64,000 nt of DNA, from NCBI RefSeq assembly GCF_016100975.1, contig NZ_JACFRN010000002.1:312966-376965 (forward strand), given 5' to 3'. Below, one piece after another: positions 33,309 through 41,387 of this stretch. The stretch comes from Lactobacillus sp. W8174 (GTDB taxonomy: Bacteria > Bacillota > Bacilli > Lactobacillales > Lactobacillaceae). Under the pieces are notes generated by a model. It searched no databases. It saw only the letters and a program-made list of their open reading frames with translations, and had not been told where the DNA came from. Position 1 is the first letter of the stretch. Every line of letters begins with the position of its first letter. Both the position numbers and the translations under genes were made by a program.

Positions 33309-35021
33309 ATGACCAAAATAAATTTAAAAGGCAATCCATTCTACTTGAAAGATGAGCAGATTGATAATATTAAACTGCTCATGTCTAAGATGACAGTCAG
33401 AGAAAAAGTGGGCCAATTATTTTGCTTATTGGGCAATTATTCAACCGAACAAGAAATAAAAGAGGTTATTGAGAACTATCGGCCTGGTGGCATGATGTTT
33501 CGGCCGCAAAAGAGTTCCAGCATTCAGGCTTTGCAGCGTTATATTCAGGAGGTTTCCCCAATACCACTATTGCTTGGCGCCAACCTTGAATCTGGTGGAG
33601 ACGGCATAGGTACTGATGGGACCTTTTACGGCAGACAAATTGAAGTAGCGGCTTCTAATGATAAAAAGAACGCATACCGCTTAGGATTAATTTCTGCTCG
33701 TGAAGGTGGCGCTGTGGGATGTAATTGGTCATTTGCTCCTGTAGTAGATTTCAACAAAAATTTTGCTAACCCAATCATAAATGTTAGAACCTACGGTGAT
33801 AATCCTGATACTGTCATATCAATGGCCCAGGAATATATGAAAGCATGCCAAAGTTCAGGTATGGCGGTCGCAATTAAGCACTTCCCAGGAGACGGTGTGG
33901 ATGACCGCGACCAGCATCTTCTGACATCAGTTAACTCACTAAGCGTTTCTGACTGGGATAAAACATATGGCAAAATTTACCAGGCTATGATTGATAATGG
34001 AGCACTGACATTGATGGCCGGTCACATTTATCAACCTGCTTATACGAGATACTTTAATCCAGATGTGAAAGATGAAGATATTTATCCTGGTTCTTTATCA
34101 TACGAATTGCTTCATGATTTATTAAGAGAGAAACTAGGATTCAATGGTTTGATTTCAAGTGATGCTACTAACATGGCCGGTTTTAGCTCACAAGGAAAAA
34201 GAGCAGAGCTGTTGCCTCAAGCAATTAACGCTGGTTGCGACATGCTTTTATTTACCAGAGACTTGGAAGAAGATTTTAATTTTGTACTTGATGCAGTGAA
34301 CGAGGGCGTAATATCAACAGACAGATTGAATGACGCTGTTACTAGAGTATTAGCTACAAAAGAAGCATTGCACTTATTTTTAAAGCAAAGAAATAATACT
34401 TTGGTTCCTGAAAAAGAGGCTTTAAAAGTTTTAAAATGTCCAGAACATGTTAAATGGGCTAAAGAATTAGCAGATGAATCAATTACTTTAGTTAAAGACA
34501 AGCAAGATGTTCTACCTTTAACATTGCAGAAAAACAAGAAGATCCTGGTTTTCGTTATAGGTGATGTTGTCAGTGCCAGTGGCAAACCGCCTGTTTCAAG
34601 TATTTTTATTACAAGGCTAAAAGAAGAAGGATTTAATGTAACTGTATTTGATCCTGAAAATGAAGACTTAAAGGACTTAATGGTTAATGGTTCCGTCAAA
34701 GAGCTAAAAGCCAGGTTTGATACGGTAATATATTTTGCTAACGTTAAAACAGCTAGCAATCAAACAACTGTCAGGTTAAATTGGCTTAAACCAATGGGCT
34801 ACAATGTTCCTTGGTTTGTACACGAAATCCCTACTATTTTTATTTCAATCGCTAATCCATACCACTTGCAGGATGTTCCCATGGTAAAAACTTATATCAA
34901 TGCATATACAGCAAATGAATATGTTCCCGCAATTTTAGTAGACAAGTTGCTAGGCAAATCTCCATTTAAAGGTAAGAGTCCAGTTAATGCATTCTGCACT
35001 TATTGGGATACACATATATAG
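33309..35021 (+). CDS. Glycoside hydrolase family 3, NagZ/beta-N-acetylhexosaminidase-like
   Basis: A 570-residue enzyme with a GH3 N-terminal barrel (about residues 20-345) and a C-terminal alpha/beta domain. The nucleophile is Asp285 in LISSDATNMAGF. The KHFPGDGVDDRDQH loop starts at Lys190 and aligns with the KHFPGHG...DSH loop of NagZ enzymes, with Asp195 where NagZ has His. The ATG at 33309 lies eight bases after AAAGGAG. No signal peptide is present, so it acts inside the cell on a PTS-imported phosphorylated or free glycoside. The pairing with a beta-glucoside-type PTS and the NagZ-like loop leave beta-glucosidase or beta-N-acetylglucosaminidase open. Confidence 0.82.
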   Translation: MTKINLKGNPFYLKDEQIDNIKLLMSKMTVREKVGQLFCLLGNYSTEQEIKEVIENYRPGGMMFRPQKSSSIQALQRYIQEVSPIPLLLGANLESGGDGIGTDGTFYGRQIEVAASNDKKNAYRLGLISAREGGAVGCNWSFAPVVDFNKNFANPIINVRTYGDNPDTVISMAQEYMKACQSSGMAVAIKHFPGDGVDDRDQHLLTSVNSLSVSDWDKTYGKIYQAMIDNGALTLMAGHIYQPAYTRYFNPDVKDEDIYPGSLSYELLHDLLREKLGFNGLISSDATNMAGFSSQGKRAELLPQAINAGCDMLLFTRDLEEDFNFVLDAVNEGVISTDRLNDAVTRVLATKEALHLFLKQRNNTLVPEKEALKVLKCPEHVKWAKELADESITLVKDKQDVLPLTLQKNKKILVFVIGDVVSASGKPPVSSIFITRLKEEGFNVTVFDPENEDLKDLMVNGSVKELKARFDTVIYFANVKTASNQTTVRLNWLKPMGYNVPWFVHEIPTIFISIANPYHLQDVPMVKTYINAYTANEYVPAILVDKLLGKSPFKGKSPVNAFCTYWDTHI

Positions 35022-35032
35022 GGAGGGAAAAT

Positions 35033-35503
35033 ATGCTTAATTTTTTCAAGAGAAATGAAACTATTTATTCCCCATGTTCAGGTCTTTTTAAAACAATTGC
35101 TGAAGTTAATGATGAATTGTTTGCTTCTAAAAAAATGGGTGATGGTTTTGCGGTAGTACCGGCAGATACGGAGATTTATTCTCCAATTACGGGGGTGATA
35201 ACCATGCTGGCTCCAAGCAAACATGCTATTGGTATTGAAAGTAAAAATGGAACAGAAATAATGATTCACATGGGTATTGACACCGTTGAGCTTAACGGAA
35301 CCCCTTTTAACATTAAAATAAAGAAGGGTGATAAGGTCAAAAGGGGACAGTTACTTGCCAAATTCGATTATAAGCAGGCAAAAGAGGCGGGCAAGGAAAC
35401 CGATGTAATTGTGATCATTTTAAATAATGAGAATATTGATTTGGATCAAACTAGTATGAGTCAGGTTAATTCACAAACAGAGATTGGATCTTTACCTAAA
35501 TAA
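35033..35503 (+). CDS. PTS glucose-type EIIA component
   Basis: A 156-residue EIIA protein of the Crr type. His79 (IMIHMGIDTVEL) is the phosphorylation site and His64 (PSKHAIGIE) its partner, with the 15-residue spacing seen in Crr. GGAGGG precedes the ATG at 35033; the upstream frame overlaps the GH3 gene. It completes the EIIBC at 31846, which lacks this domain, and may also phosphorylate other IIA-less permeases. Confidence 0.92.
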   Translation: MLNFFKRNETIYSPCSGLFKTIAEVNDELFASKKMGDGFAVVPADTEIYSPITGVITMLAPSKHAIGIESKNGTEIMIHMGIDTVELNGTPFNIKIKKGDKVKRGQLLAKFDYKQAKEAGKETDVIVIILNNENIDLDQTSMSQVNSQTEIGSLPK

Positions 35504-35532
35504 ATATTTTAGGGGATATACATAAATAAAAT

Positions 35533-35576
35533 TAATAACACATTTGAGGGTAATTTCAAATGTGTTATTATTTTTG
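35533..35576 (+). terminator. Terminator of the beta-glucoside operon
   Basis: AATAACACATTTGA and TCAAATGTGTTATT pair perfectly, followed by ATTTTTG. Confidence 0.88.
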
Positions 35577-35628
35577 ATAGAAATAAATTATTTGAGAATT
35601 AAGCTAATTAAGAGGTTTTAGAGTTTAA

Positions 35629-36543
35629 ATGAATAAAGTTACAGTTATTGGCAGTATTAATTTAGATACTAATTTGCGCGTCAAACAAATGCCCAGACCA
35701 GGTGAAACCGTTCATGCGTCAGAACATTATTCTGCCGCAGGCGGTAAAGGCGCAAATCAAGCAGTTGCTGCGGCAAGGTCAGGATGTGAAGTTAGCTTTA
35801 TCGGTGGTGTAGGTGATGATGCACCGGGAAAAGAGATGCTGGGCTCACTTAAGAGAGAAGGCATTAATACCCAAGGTATTATCACAGCTAAAAAAGAATC
35901 AACCGGACAAGCATTTATTACAGTAGATGATAATGGTCAGAATTCAATTACTATTTATGCAGGTGCAAATTATGCTTTTGGACCAGCTGAAGTTGAGCAG
36001 AATCAGGATTTGATTAAAGATTCTGACTTTCTTATCGCACAATTTGAGACCCCACTTGCAGCAACAATTAAAGGTTTCGAAATCGCTCATGATGCGGGGG
36101 TAAAAACAATTTTGAATCCAGCTCCTGGAATGGCTAAAATCCCTGCTGACTTGTTAAAGCTTACTGATATCATTACTCCAAATGAAACAGAAGCTGAAAC
36201 CATCACTGGAATTAAGGTGACTGATGAAAAAACTGCGCAAATGGCTGCTTCTAAGCTTCATGATCAGGGCGTAAAAACGGTTATTATTACAATCGGTGCT
36301 AAAGGAGCATTTTACGACTATCAAAATCAAAGAGAACTGGTCCCAGCTTTTAAAGTCAAGGCTGTTGATACTACGGCAGCTGGCGATACTTTTATTGGCG
36401 CAATGACCAGTATACTAACCACAGATTTGTCTAATTTAAAAGATGCAGTTCTTTTTGCCAATAAAGCTTCATCGCTCACAGTCCAAAAATACGGTGCTCA
36501 ACCCGCAATTCCTCACGCAAAAGATATTAAAGTTGGTAAATAA
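35629..36543 (+). CDS. rbsK: Ribokinase
   Basis: A 304-residue PfkB-family kinase making ribose-5-phosphate. Motifs are GSINLDTNLRVKQMPRPGET, AAGGKGANQAVAAARSG near residue 42, and DTTAAGDTFIGA near residue 249 with the catalytic Asp. Length and motifs match RbsK. No ribose transporter is beside it, so substrate may come from nucleoside breakdown or a remote transporter. Confidence 0.92.
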   Translation: MNKVTVIGSINLDTNLRVKQMPRPGETVHASEHYSAAGGKGANQAVAAARSGCEVSFIGGVGDDAPGKEMLGSLKREGINTQGIITAKKESTGQAFITVDDNGQNSITIYAGANYAFGPAEVEQNQDLIKDSDFLIAQFETPLAATIKGFEIAHDAGVKTILNPAPGMAKIPADLLKLTDIITPNETEAETITGIKVTDEKTAQMAASKLHDQGVKTVIITIGAKGAFYDYQNQRELVPAFKVKAVDTTAAGDTFIGAMTSILTTDLSNLKDAVLFANKASSLTVQKYGAQPAIPHAKDIKVGK

Positions 36544-36695
36544 CGACCTGATTTTTAATTTTAGTTTCAGAAATTAAGATTGCTTTATTTAGTATAGCGA
36601 AAACATCTTTTTAAACCCTATCTTTAGTATAATAAAAGAGTAATTGAGAGTTTGCTGAGATGTTTCAACAGTTTTAAAAAGAAAGGCACTTAATT

Positions 36696-37604
36696 ATGAC
36701 AACAAAAATAGGTATTATCGGTGATGGTCATGTTGGCTGTACGGTTGCACATGAATTAATTATTTCAGATTTAGCAGACGACTTAGTAATGATTGATGTT
36801 AATGAGGGCAAGGTTAACGCTGATGCAATTGACTTTGAAGATGCAATGGCCAATTTGCCATATCATACCAACATCATTGTTAATGATTATGATGCACTAA
36901 AAGACGCTGACATTGTCATTAGTACATTAGGGAAAATATCATTAGAAACAAAGGGTGATCGGTTCCAAGAACTTGAATATAATAAAAAGCAATTAAGCCC
37001 GATTACAGAATCTATCAAAAATAGTGGCTTTAACGGTATTCTGATTGTTATTTCCAACCCAGTAGATGCAATAACCAGTCTTTACCAGCAATTAACTGGT
37101 TTACCCAAAGAACATGTTTTGGGTACTGGTACTTTACTTGATACAGCAAGAATGAAAAAAGTTGTAGCTAAAAAGTTTAATGTTGATCCTCGTTCTGTGA
37201 GTGGCTTTGCATTAGGTGAACATGGTGACACTCAGTTTACAGCCTGGTCAACAGTAAAAGTATTTGAACAGCCATTAACTGAATTGGCTAAAAAAGAATC
37301 ATGGCAGCCAAGTGACTTAGAAGATGAAATCAGATTTGGTGGTCAAAAAGTGTTTATGGGCAAGCAATACACTAATTATGGGGTCTCGGCTGCTGCGGTG
37401 AGAATTGTGCGGGCCGTTTTAACAGATTCACGGACAGAATTACCAGTATCAAGTTACCAAGAAAAGTATGGTACTTACATGTCTTATCCTGCAATTGTTG
37501 GCCGAAAAGGCATAGTTTACAAAATTAATTTACAGCTAACTCCAGCTGAAGAAAAATTGTTGGAAAAATCTGCTGCAGCAATTAAAGAAAAGTCACAGTC
37601 TTAA
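36696..37604 (+). CDS. L-2-hydroxyisocaproate/L-lactate dehydrogenase family protein
   Basis: A 302-residue NAD-dependent 2-hydroxyacid dehydrogenase. The NAD-binding loop is GIIGDGHVGCTVAHEL, DFEDAMANL follows, and the catalytic motifs are GTGTLLDTARM (substrate-binding Arg) and ALGEHGDTQF (catalytic His). The phrases IDFEDAMANL, DIVISTLGKI and PRSVSGFALGEHG are closer to L-2-hydroxyisocaproate dehydrogenase than to main lactate dehydrogenase. It probably reduces branched 2-oxo acids from amino acids. It is a single gene ended by a terminator at 37625. Confidence 0.88.
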   Translation: MTTKIGIIGDGHVGCTVAHELIISDLADDLVMIDVNEGKVNADAIDFEDAMANLPYHTNIIVNDYDALKDADIVISTLGKISLETKGDRFQELEYNKKQLSPITESIKNSGFNGILIVISNPVDAITSLYQQLTGLPKEHVLGTGTLLDTARMKKVVAKKFNVDPRSVSGFALGEHGDTQFTAWSTVKVFEQPLTELAKKESWQPSDLEDEIRFGGQKVFMGKQYTNYGVSAAAVRIVRAVLTDSRTELPVSSYQEKYGTYMSYPAIVGRKGIVYKINLQLTPAEEKLLEKSAAAIKEKSQS

Positions 37605-37624
37605 GAAAATTAAATAAATAGACC

Positions 37625-37655
37625 AAACGCGTTTAATCAAGCGCGTTTTTTATTA
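37625..37655 (+). terminator. Terminator of the 2-hydroxyacid dehydrogenase gene
   Basis: AAACGCG (37625-37631) and CGCGTTT (37642-37648) pair, followed by TTTTATT. Confidence 0.8.
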
Positions 37656-37695
37656 GCCCAAAGATAGAAAATGAGAGTAATATTAAGCAAAGTTA

Positions 37696-37724
37696 TTGAC
37701 AAAAAGTAAGTAAAAGCATAGCAT
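37696..37724 (+). promoter_or_regulatory. Promoter of a candidate small RNA or leader
   Basis: TTGACA (37696-37701), exactly 17 bases, TAGCAT (37719-37724). No coding sequence follows until 37973. Confidence 0.65.
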
Positions 37725-37730
37725 TAGAAG

Positions 37731-37903
37731 CACTGATAGATGTTTTAGAAAGAAGTGCAGTTAATGAGACAAATGCAAAGAACTGAAAAGAAATGTATTT
37801 CATTAGATCATTTGCAAAATAATTGTTTCTTTTAGTATTCGCACTCCAATCTAAAACAATAAGTATTTAGGACCTGCGAATAAAGTATCCGCAGGCCTTT
37901 TGT
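37731..37903 (+). ncRNA. Candidate structured RNA (6S-like rod, or attenuator leader)
   Basis: Between a good promoter and a terminator, about 170 bases can fold as one long interrupted rod. Pairs seen: TGTTTTAGA (37741-37749) with TCTAAAACA (37850-37858); AGTGC (37754-37758) with GCACT (37841-37845); a wide central bubble of 7 and 11 bases; GAGACAA (37766-37772) with TTGTTTC (37823-37829); TGCAAA (37774-37779) with TTTGCA (37811-37816). The transcript ends at GGACCTGCG/CGCAGGCC plus TTTTGTTTT (37870-37902). A rod with a central bubble is the shape of 6S RNA, but no sequence signature proves it. Alternatively it is an attenuator of the amino acid importer downstream. Confidence 0.5.
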
Positions 37904-37972
37904 TTTGTTAGAACTACTGTGACAAATAATGAGACTTCTGAGTCCATTTAAGTACTGCAGGGGAGGTTAAAA

Positions 37973-38632
37973 ATGAGCTGGCAAATTATTAATCAAAGTT
38001 TGCCTATTTTTGCAAAAGCTTTTCAACTGACTATCTGGTTGTCTGCTGTTGGCATAATTTTTTCTATTGTAGTGGGAGTTTTCTGCAGTTTAATCCAATA
38101 TTTTAAAGTACCAATTTTGAGTCAACTAATAACAGCTTATGTAGAGTTAGCAAGAAATACACCTTTATTAATTCAATTGTTTTTCCTATACTATGCTTTT
38201 CCAGTTATTGGACTAAAAATGTCAGCCCAAACTTGCGGAATTATTGGTCTGGTATTTCTTGGTGGAGCATATATGGCTGAAGGTTTTACAGGAGGTTTTG
38301 CCGGGGTCAGTGCCACTCAGATTGATGATGGTAAAGCTTTAGGGATGAATAATCTGCAATTGGCCCGTTATGTTGTCTTTCCGCAAGGCTTTGCGCTAAG
38401 TATGCCTGCCTTAACAGCAAACATTATATTCCTGATTAAAGAGACTTCCATTTTTTCAGTGATTGCTATTCCTGAATTAACTAATACAGCTCTAGACCTA
38501 ATTGGAATGTATTACCGGACAAATGAGTATCTGCTAATTTTGGTGATTGCCTACGCAATTATTTTAATTCCAATTATTTTACTGTTAACTTATTTAGAAA
38601 GGAAGGTACGCTATGGCACATTCGGCGATTAA
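37973..38632 (+). CDS. Polar amino acid ABC importer permease
   Basis: A 219-residue permease of the HisM/GlnP type with about five helices. The EAA-like loop GKALGMNNLQLARYVVFPQGFALSMPAL interacts with the ATPase, and YVELARNTPLLIQLFFLYY is the family signature near residue 55. GGGGAGG precedes the ATG. It overlaps the second permease gene by 20 bases. The operon is permease-permease-ATPase-binding protein. Confidence 0.93.
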   Translation: MSWQIINQSLPIFAKAFQLTIWLSAVGIIFSIVVGVFCSLIQYFKVPILSQLITAYVELARNTPLLIQLFFLYYAFPVIGLKMSAQTCGIIGLVFLGGAYMAEGFTGGFAGVSATQIDDGKALGMNNLQLARYVVFPQGFALSMPALTANIIFLIKETSIFSVIAIPELTNTALDLIGMYYRTNEYLLILVIAYAIILIPIILLLTYLERKVRYGTFGD

Positions 38633-39290
38633 TGTTTTCTTTAGCGGCAATAACTTTAGCAGAATTTTACAAGGCTTGTGGACTTCTGTTTGGATTGCAG
38701 GTGTTAGTCTGATTATTGGTCTTGTTTTAGGTACATTCCTAGGCGTATTGCGCACCTTACCCAATAAAATAATTCGGTTTATTTTGCGGCTATATCTGGA
38801 ATTCTTCAGGATAGTTCCCACGATCGTACTATTATTTTTGTTCTACTATATTTTACCGCGCAGTTTTCATATCAATTGGCCTGCCAGTTGGATGGCAGTT
38901 TTAGCCTTTGCCCTATGGGTTGCTGCTGAGTTCAGTGATATAGTTCGTGGAGCAATAGAATCAGTTCCTATTGTTCAAAAAGAATCAGGCTTAGCTTTGG
39001 GCTTGAGCAAAGTGCAACTTTTTCGCTACGTTTTATTGCCCCAAGCAGTGCAGCTTGAGTTGCCAGCAACTATTAATCTGGCTACAAGAGTGATTAAGAC
39101 TACCTCTTTACTAATGATGATCAGTATTATGGATGTCATCGCGATTGGACAACAGATTATTGAAGCGAATAACCAAAAATATCCGACAGCTGTTTTCTGG
39201 ATTTATGGTCTGATTTTCTTTTTATATTTCATAATAGATTATCCGTTATCAGTATGGTCTAAACGGCTAGCAGCAAAGCAGGACAGGTGA
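38613..39290 (+). CDS. Polar amino acid ABC importer permease, second subunit
   Basis: A 225-residue permease, partner of the preceding one. The signature LYLEFFRIVPTIVLLFLFYY and the EAA loop GLALGLSKVQLFRYVLLPQAVQLELPA are visible. GAAAGGAAGG inside the previous gene serves as ribosome site. It ends five bases before the ATPase gene. Confidence 0.93.
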   Translation: MAHSAINVFFSGNNFSRILQGLWTSVWIAGVSLIIGLVLGTFLGVLRTLPNKIIRFILRLYLEFFRIVPTIVLLFLFYYILPRSFHINWPASWMAVLAFALWVAAEFSDIVRGAIESVPIVQKESGLALGLSKVQLFRYVLLPQAVQLELPATINLATRVIKTTSLLMMISIMDVIAIGQQIIEANNQKYPTAVFWIYGLIFFLYFIIDYPLSVWSKRLAAKQDR

Positions 39291-39295
39291 GATAA

Positions 39296-40036
39296 ATGAC
39301 AAAAGAAGTTTTACGCGTTGAACATCTAAACAAGTTTTATGGTGATTGGCAAGCTTTACATGATATTAGTTTTACTCTGCATCAAGGTGAAGTTTTGACA
39401 TTATTAGGTCCTTCCGGTTCTGGTAAAAGTACTTTAATTAGGTGCTTAAACGGCTTGGAAGATTTTAAAAGTGGCTCGCTCTATTTTAAAGGACAAAAGA
39501 TTGAGACTGATGCTAAAAATTGGCAGGCCTTACGCCAAAAAATTGGCATGGTTTTTCAAAGTTATGATTTGTTTCCTAACTTTACCGTTCTTGAAAACAT
39601 TTTGCTGGCACCGGTAAAAGTACAAAAAAGATCTGAAGAAGAAGTCAAAAAAGAGGCTCTGCAGCTGTTAAAACGAGTAGGATTGGAAAAATACGTTGAT
39701 ACTTATCCTCGAGAATTGTCTGGTGGACAAAAACAAAGAATTGCTATTGTCAGAGCACTGGCCATGCACCCCGAAGTAATGCTGTTTGATGAAGTTACAG
39801 CTTCTCTTGATCCCGAGATGGTTCGGGGCGTTTTACAAATTATGACCGATTTATCCCGTGTTGATCATATGACAATGATTATCGTAACCCACGAAATGAA
39901 CTTTGCACGCCAAATAGCAGATCAGGTTTTATTTCTAGAAGAGGGCAAAATTTTGGAAAATACACCTGGTAAAGAATTTTTTGAACATCCCCAAACAGAT
40001 CGTGCTCGTGATTTCTTGACTAGTATGGACTTTTAA
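39296..40036 (+). CDS. Polar amino acid ABC importer ATP-binding protein
   Basis: A 246-residue GlnQ-type ATPase. Walker A is GPSGSGKST (about residue 38), Q-loop VFQSYDLFPNFTVLENI, signature LSGGQKQR, Walker B VMLFDEVTASLDPE and switch VTHEMNFA. Walker B has DEVTA where most GlnQ proteins have DEPTS, a mild variation. It energises the permease pair upstream. Confidence 0.94.
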   Translation: MTKEVLRVEHLNKFYGDWQALHDISFTLHQGEVLTLLGPSGSGKSTLIRCLNGLEDFKSGSLYFKGQKIETDAKNWQALRQKIGMVFQSYDLFPNFTVLENILLAPVKVQKRSEEEVKKEALQLLKRVGLEKYVDTYPRELSGGQKQRIAIVRALAMHPEVMLFDEVTASLDPEMVRGVLQIMTDLSRVDHMTMIIVTHEMNFARQIADQVLFLEEGKILENTPGKEFFEHPQTDRARDFLTSMDF

Positions 40037-40046
40037 GGAGTAAATA

Positions 40047-40892
40047 ATGAAGAAAAATAAAAGCAGAAATATTATTATTGGTGTTTTAGTAGTTTTAATT
40101 ATTGCAGTTGCTGCATTTTTTGGTATTAAGTCATCAAAAAATAATAACAATAATGCGAATGAAAGCAGCGTGACTGCGATTAAAAAGCGGGGCGTTTTGC
40201 GAGTTGCCGTGTTTGGTGATTTGCCTCCTTATGGTTGGGTTGATGATCATGGTAACCGTCTTGGTTATGATGTTCGTCTTGCACGGCAAATGGCTAAGGA
40301 TTTGGGTGTTAAGGTGAAATTTACCCAGGTTAATGCCAATAATCGTGTTGATACTCTTAATTCAAATAAAGCCGATATTGTTCTAGCTAACTTTACACAA
40401 ACACCTGAGCGGAAACAAGTTGTTGACTTTGCCAAGCCATACATGAAGGTATCAGTTGGAGTTATTTCTCCTAAGAATGCACCAATTACAAGCGCTTCTC
40501 AGCTAAAGGGTAAAAACATGATTGTCAACAAGGGTACAACAGCAGAAAATTACTTTACCAAAAAGGGTGGGGTTGATTTACTGAAATTTGATTCAAAAAC
40601 GCAGCAATTCAACGCTTTTAAAAATAAGCGTGCTACTGCTTTAGCAGATGATAATTCATATCTTTATGCTTGGGTAAAGAAGAATCCTAATTACACTGTT
40701 GGAATTAAAAATATTGGCCCTAATCAATTTATTGCCCCTGCAGTTAAAAAGGGCAATAAGTCACTTTTAAATTGGACGAATAAAGAAATTACTAAATTGG
40801 CAAATAAAAAATTCTTTAATGCTGATTATAATAAGGAATTAAAACCATACTTTGGCAAAGAAGTTAAGCCGAATGACATTGTTTTAAATTGA
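40047..40892 (+). CDS. Amino acid ABC importer substrate-binding protein with N-terminal membrane anchor
   Basis: A 281-residue SBP_bac_3 protein. Residues about 9-29 form a hydrophobic anchor (NIIIGVLVVLIIAVAAFFGI), followed by an Asn-rich linker. The binding domain starts at AIKKRGVLRVAVFGDLPPYGWVD, and the second lobe includes VISPKNAPITSASQLKGKNMIVNKG. No lipobox cysteine follows the hydrophobic segment, so it is probably anchored by an uncleaved signal helix instead of as a lipoprotein. It delivers a polar amino acid, probably glutamine, glutamate or cystine, to the permease encoded upstream. Confidence 0.9.
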   Translation: MKKNKSRNIIIGVLVVLIIAVAAFFGIKSSKNNNNNANESSVTAIKKRGVLRVAVFGDLPPYGWVDDHGNRLGYDVRLARQMAKDLGVKVKFTQVNANNRVDTLNSNKADIVLANFTQTPERKQVVDFAKPYMKVSVGVISPKNAPITSASQLKGKNMIVNKGTTAENYFTKKGGVDLLKFDSKTQQFNAFKNKRATALADDNSYLYAWVKKNPNYTVGIKNIGPNQFIAPAVKKGNKSLLNWTNKEITKLANKKFFNADYNKELKPYFGKEVKPNDIVLN

Positions 40893-40968
40893 TGCAGCTG
40901 CTATAATAAATAAGTCTTGAATTTTGCCTTTAAAGATGATAAGGTATTAAACGTTAATCGATTAATCT

Positions 40969-40989
40969 ATGACTTGCAATAGGAGTCAT
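40969..40989 (+). promoter_or_regulatory. Leader hairpin upstream of ribosomal protein L31
   Basis: ATGACT (40969-40974) and AGTCAT (40984-40989) flank a nine-base loop, directly upstream of the AAAGGAG of rpmE2. L31 genes of Firmicutes are known to carry autoregulatory leader RNAs; whether this is one needs a covariance search. Confidence 0.35.
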
Positions 40990-41007
40990 GGCAAAGGAGA
41001 AATAAAT

Positions 41008-41256
41008 ATGAAACAAGATATTCATCCAGATTACCAACAAGTAGTCTTTATGGATTCAGCAACTGGTGCTAAGTTTGTTGCTGGTTCAACATTGAATCCA
41101 AAAGAAACAGTGGATTATGAAGGTAAAACTTACCCACTAGTTCGGGTTGAAATTACTTCAGATTCTCACCCATTTTACACTGGCAAGCAAAAGTTTGCTC
41201 AGGCCGATGGTCGAATCGAAAAGTTCAACAAGAAGTATGGCATGAACAACAAGTAA
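41008..41256 (+). CDS. rpmE2: 50S ribosomal protein L31 type B
   Basis: An 82-residue ribosomal protein with the type B start [23 protein letters not shown]. It lacks the zinc-binding cysteines of type A L31. The ATG at 41008 follows [39 protein letters not shown] near the C terminus is the family hallmark. It is a single gene with its own terminator. Confidence 0.96.
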   Translation: MKQDIHPDYQQVVFMDSATGAKFVAGSTLNPKETVDYEGKTYPLVRVEITSDSHPFYTGKQKFAQADGRIEKFNKKYGMNNK

Positions 41257-41276
41257 TATCTTCAATCTGGTGGAAG

Positions 41277-41302
41277 GCAGTCCCATTGGGGCTGCTTTTT
41301 TA
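41277..41302 (+). terminator. Terminator of rpmE2
   Basis: GCAGTCCC and GGGGCTGC pair with one G-T, followed by TTTTTT. Confidence 0.85.
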
Positions 41303-41387
41303 TGTAAAGCATAATTGTTATACTACTTAAATAAGGAGTATAATTAATACTTTAGCAAAAAACTCTTTTCGGCTAGGAGATAAAAAG

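Noticed and set aside
37731..37903. T-box leader of the amino acid importer
   Set aside because: No AGGGTGG-type antiterminator sequence or recognisable specifier loop is present, and the pairing forms a single rod.
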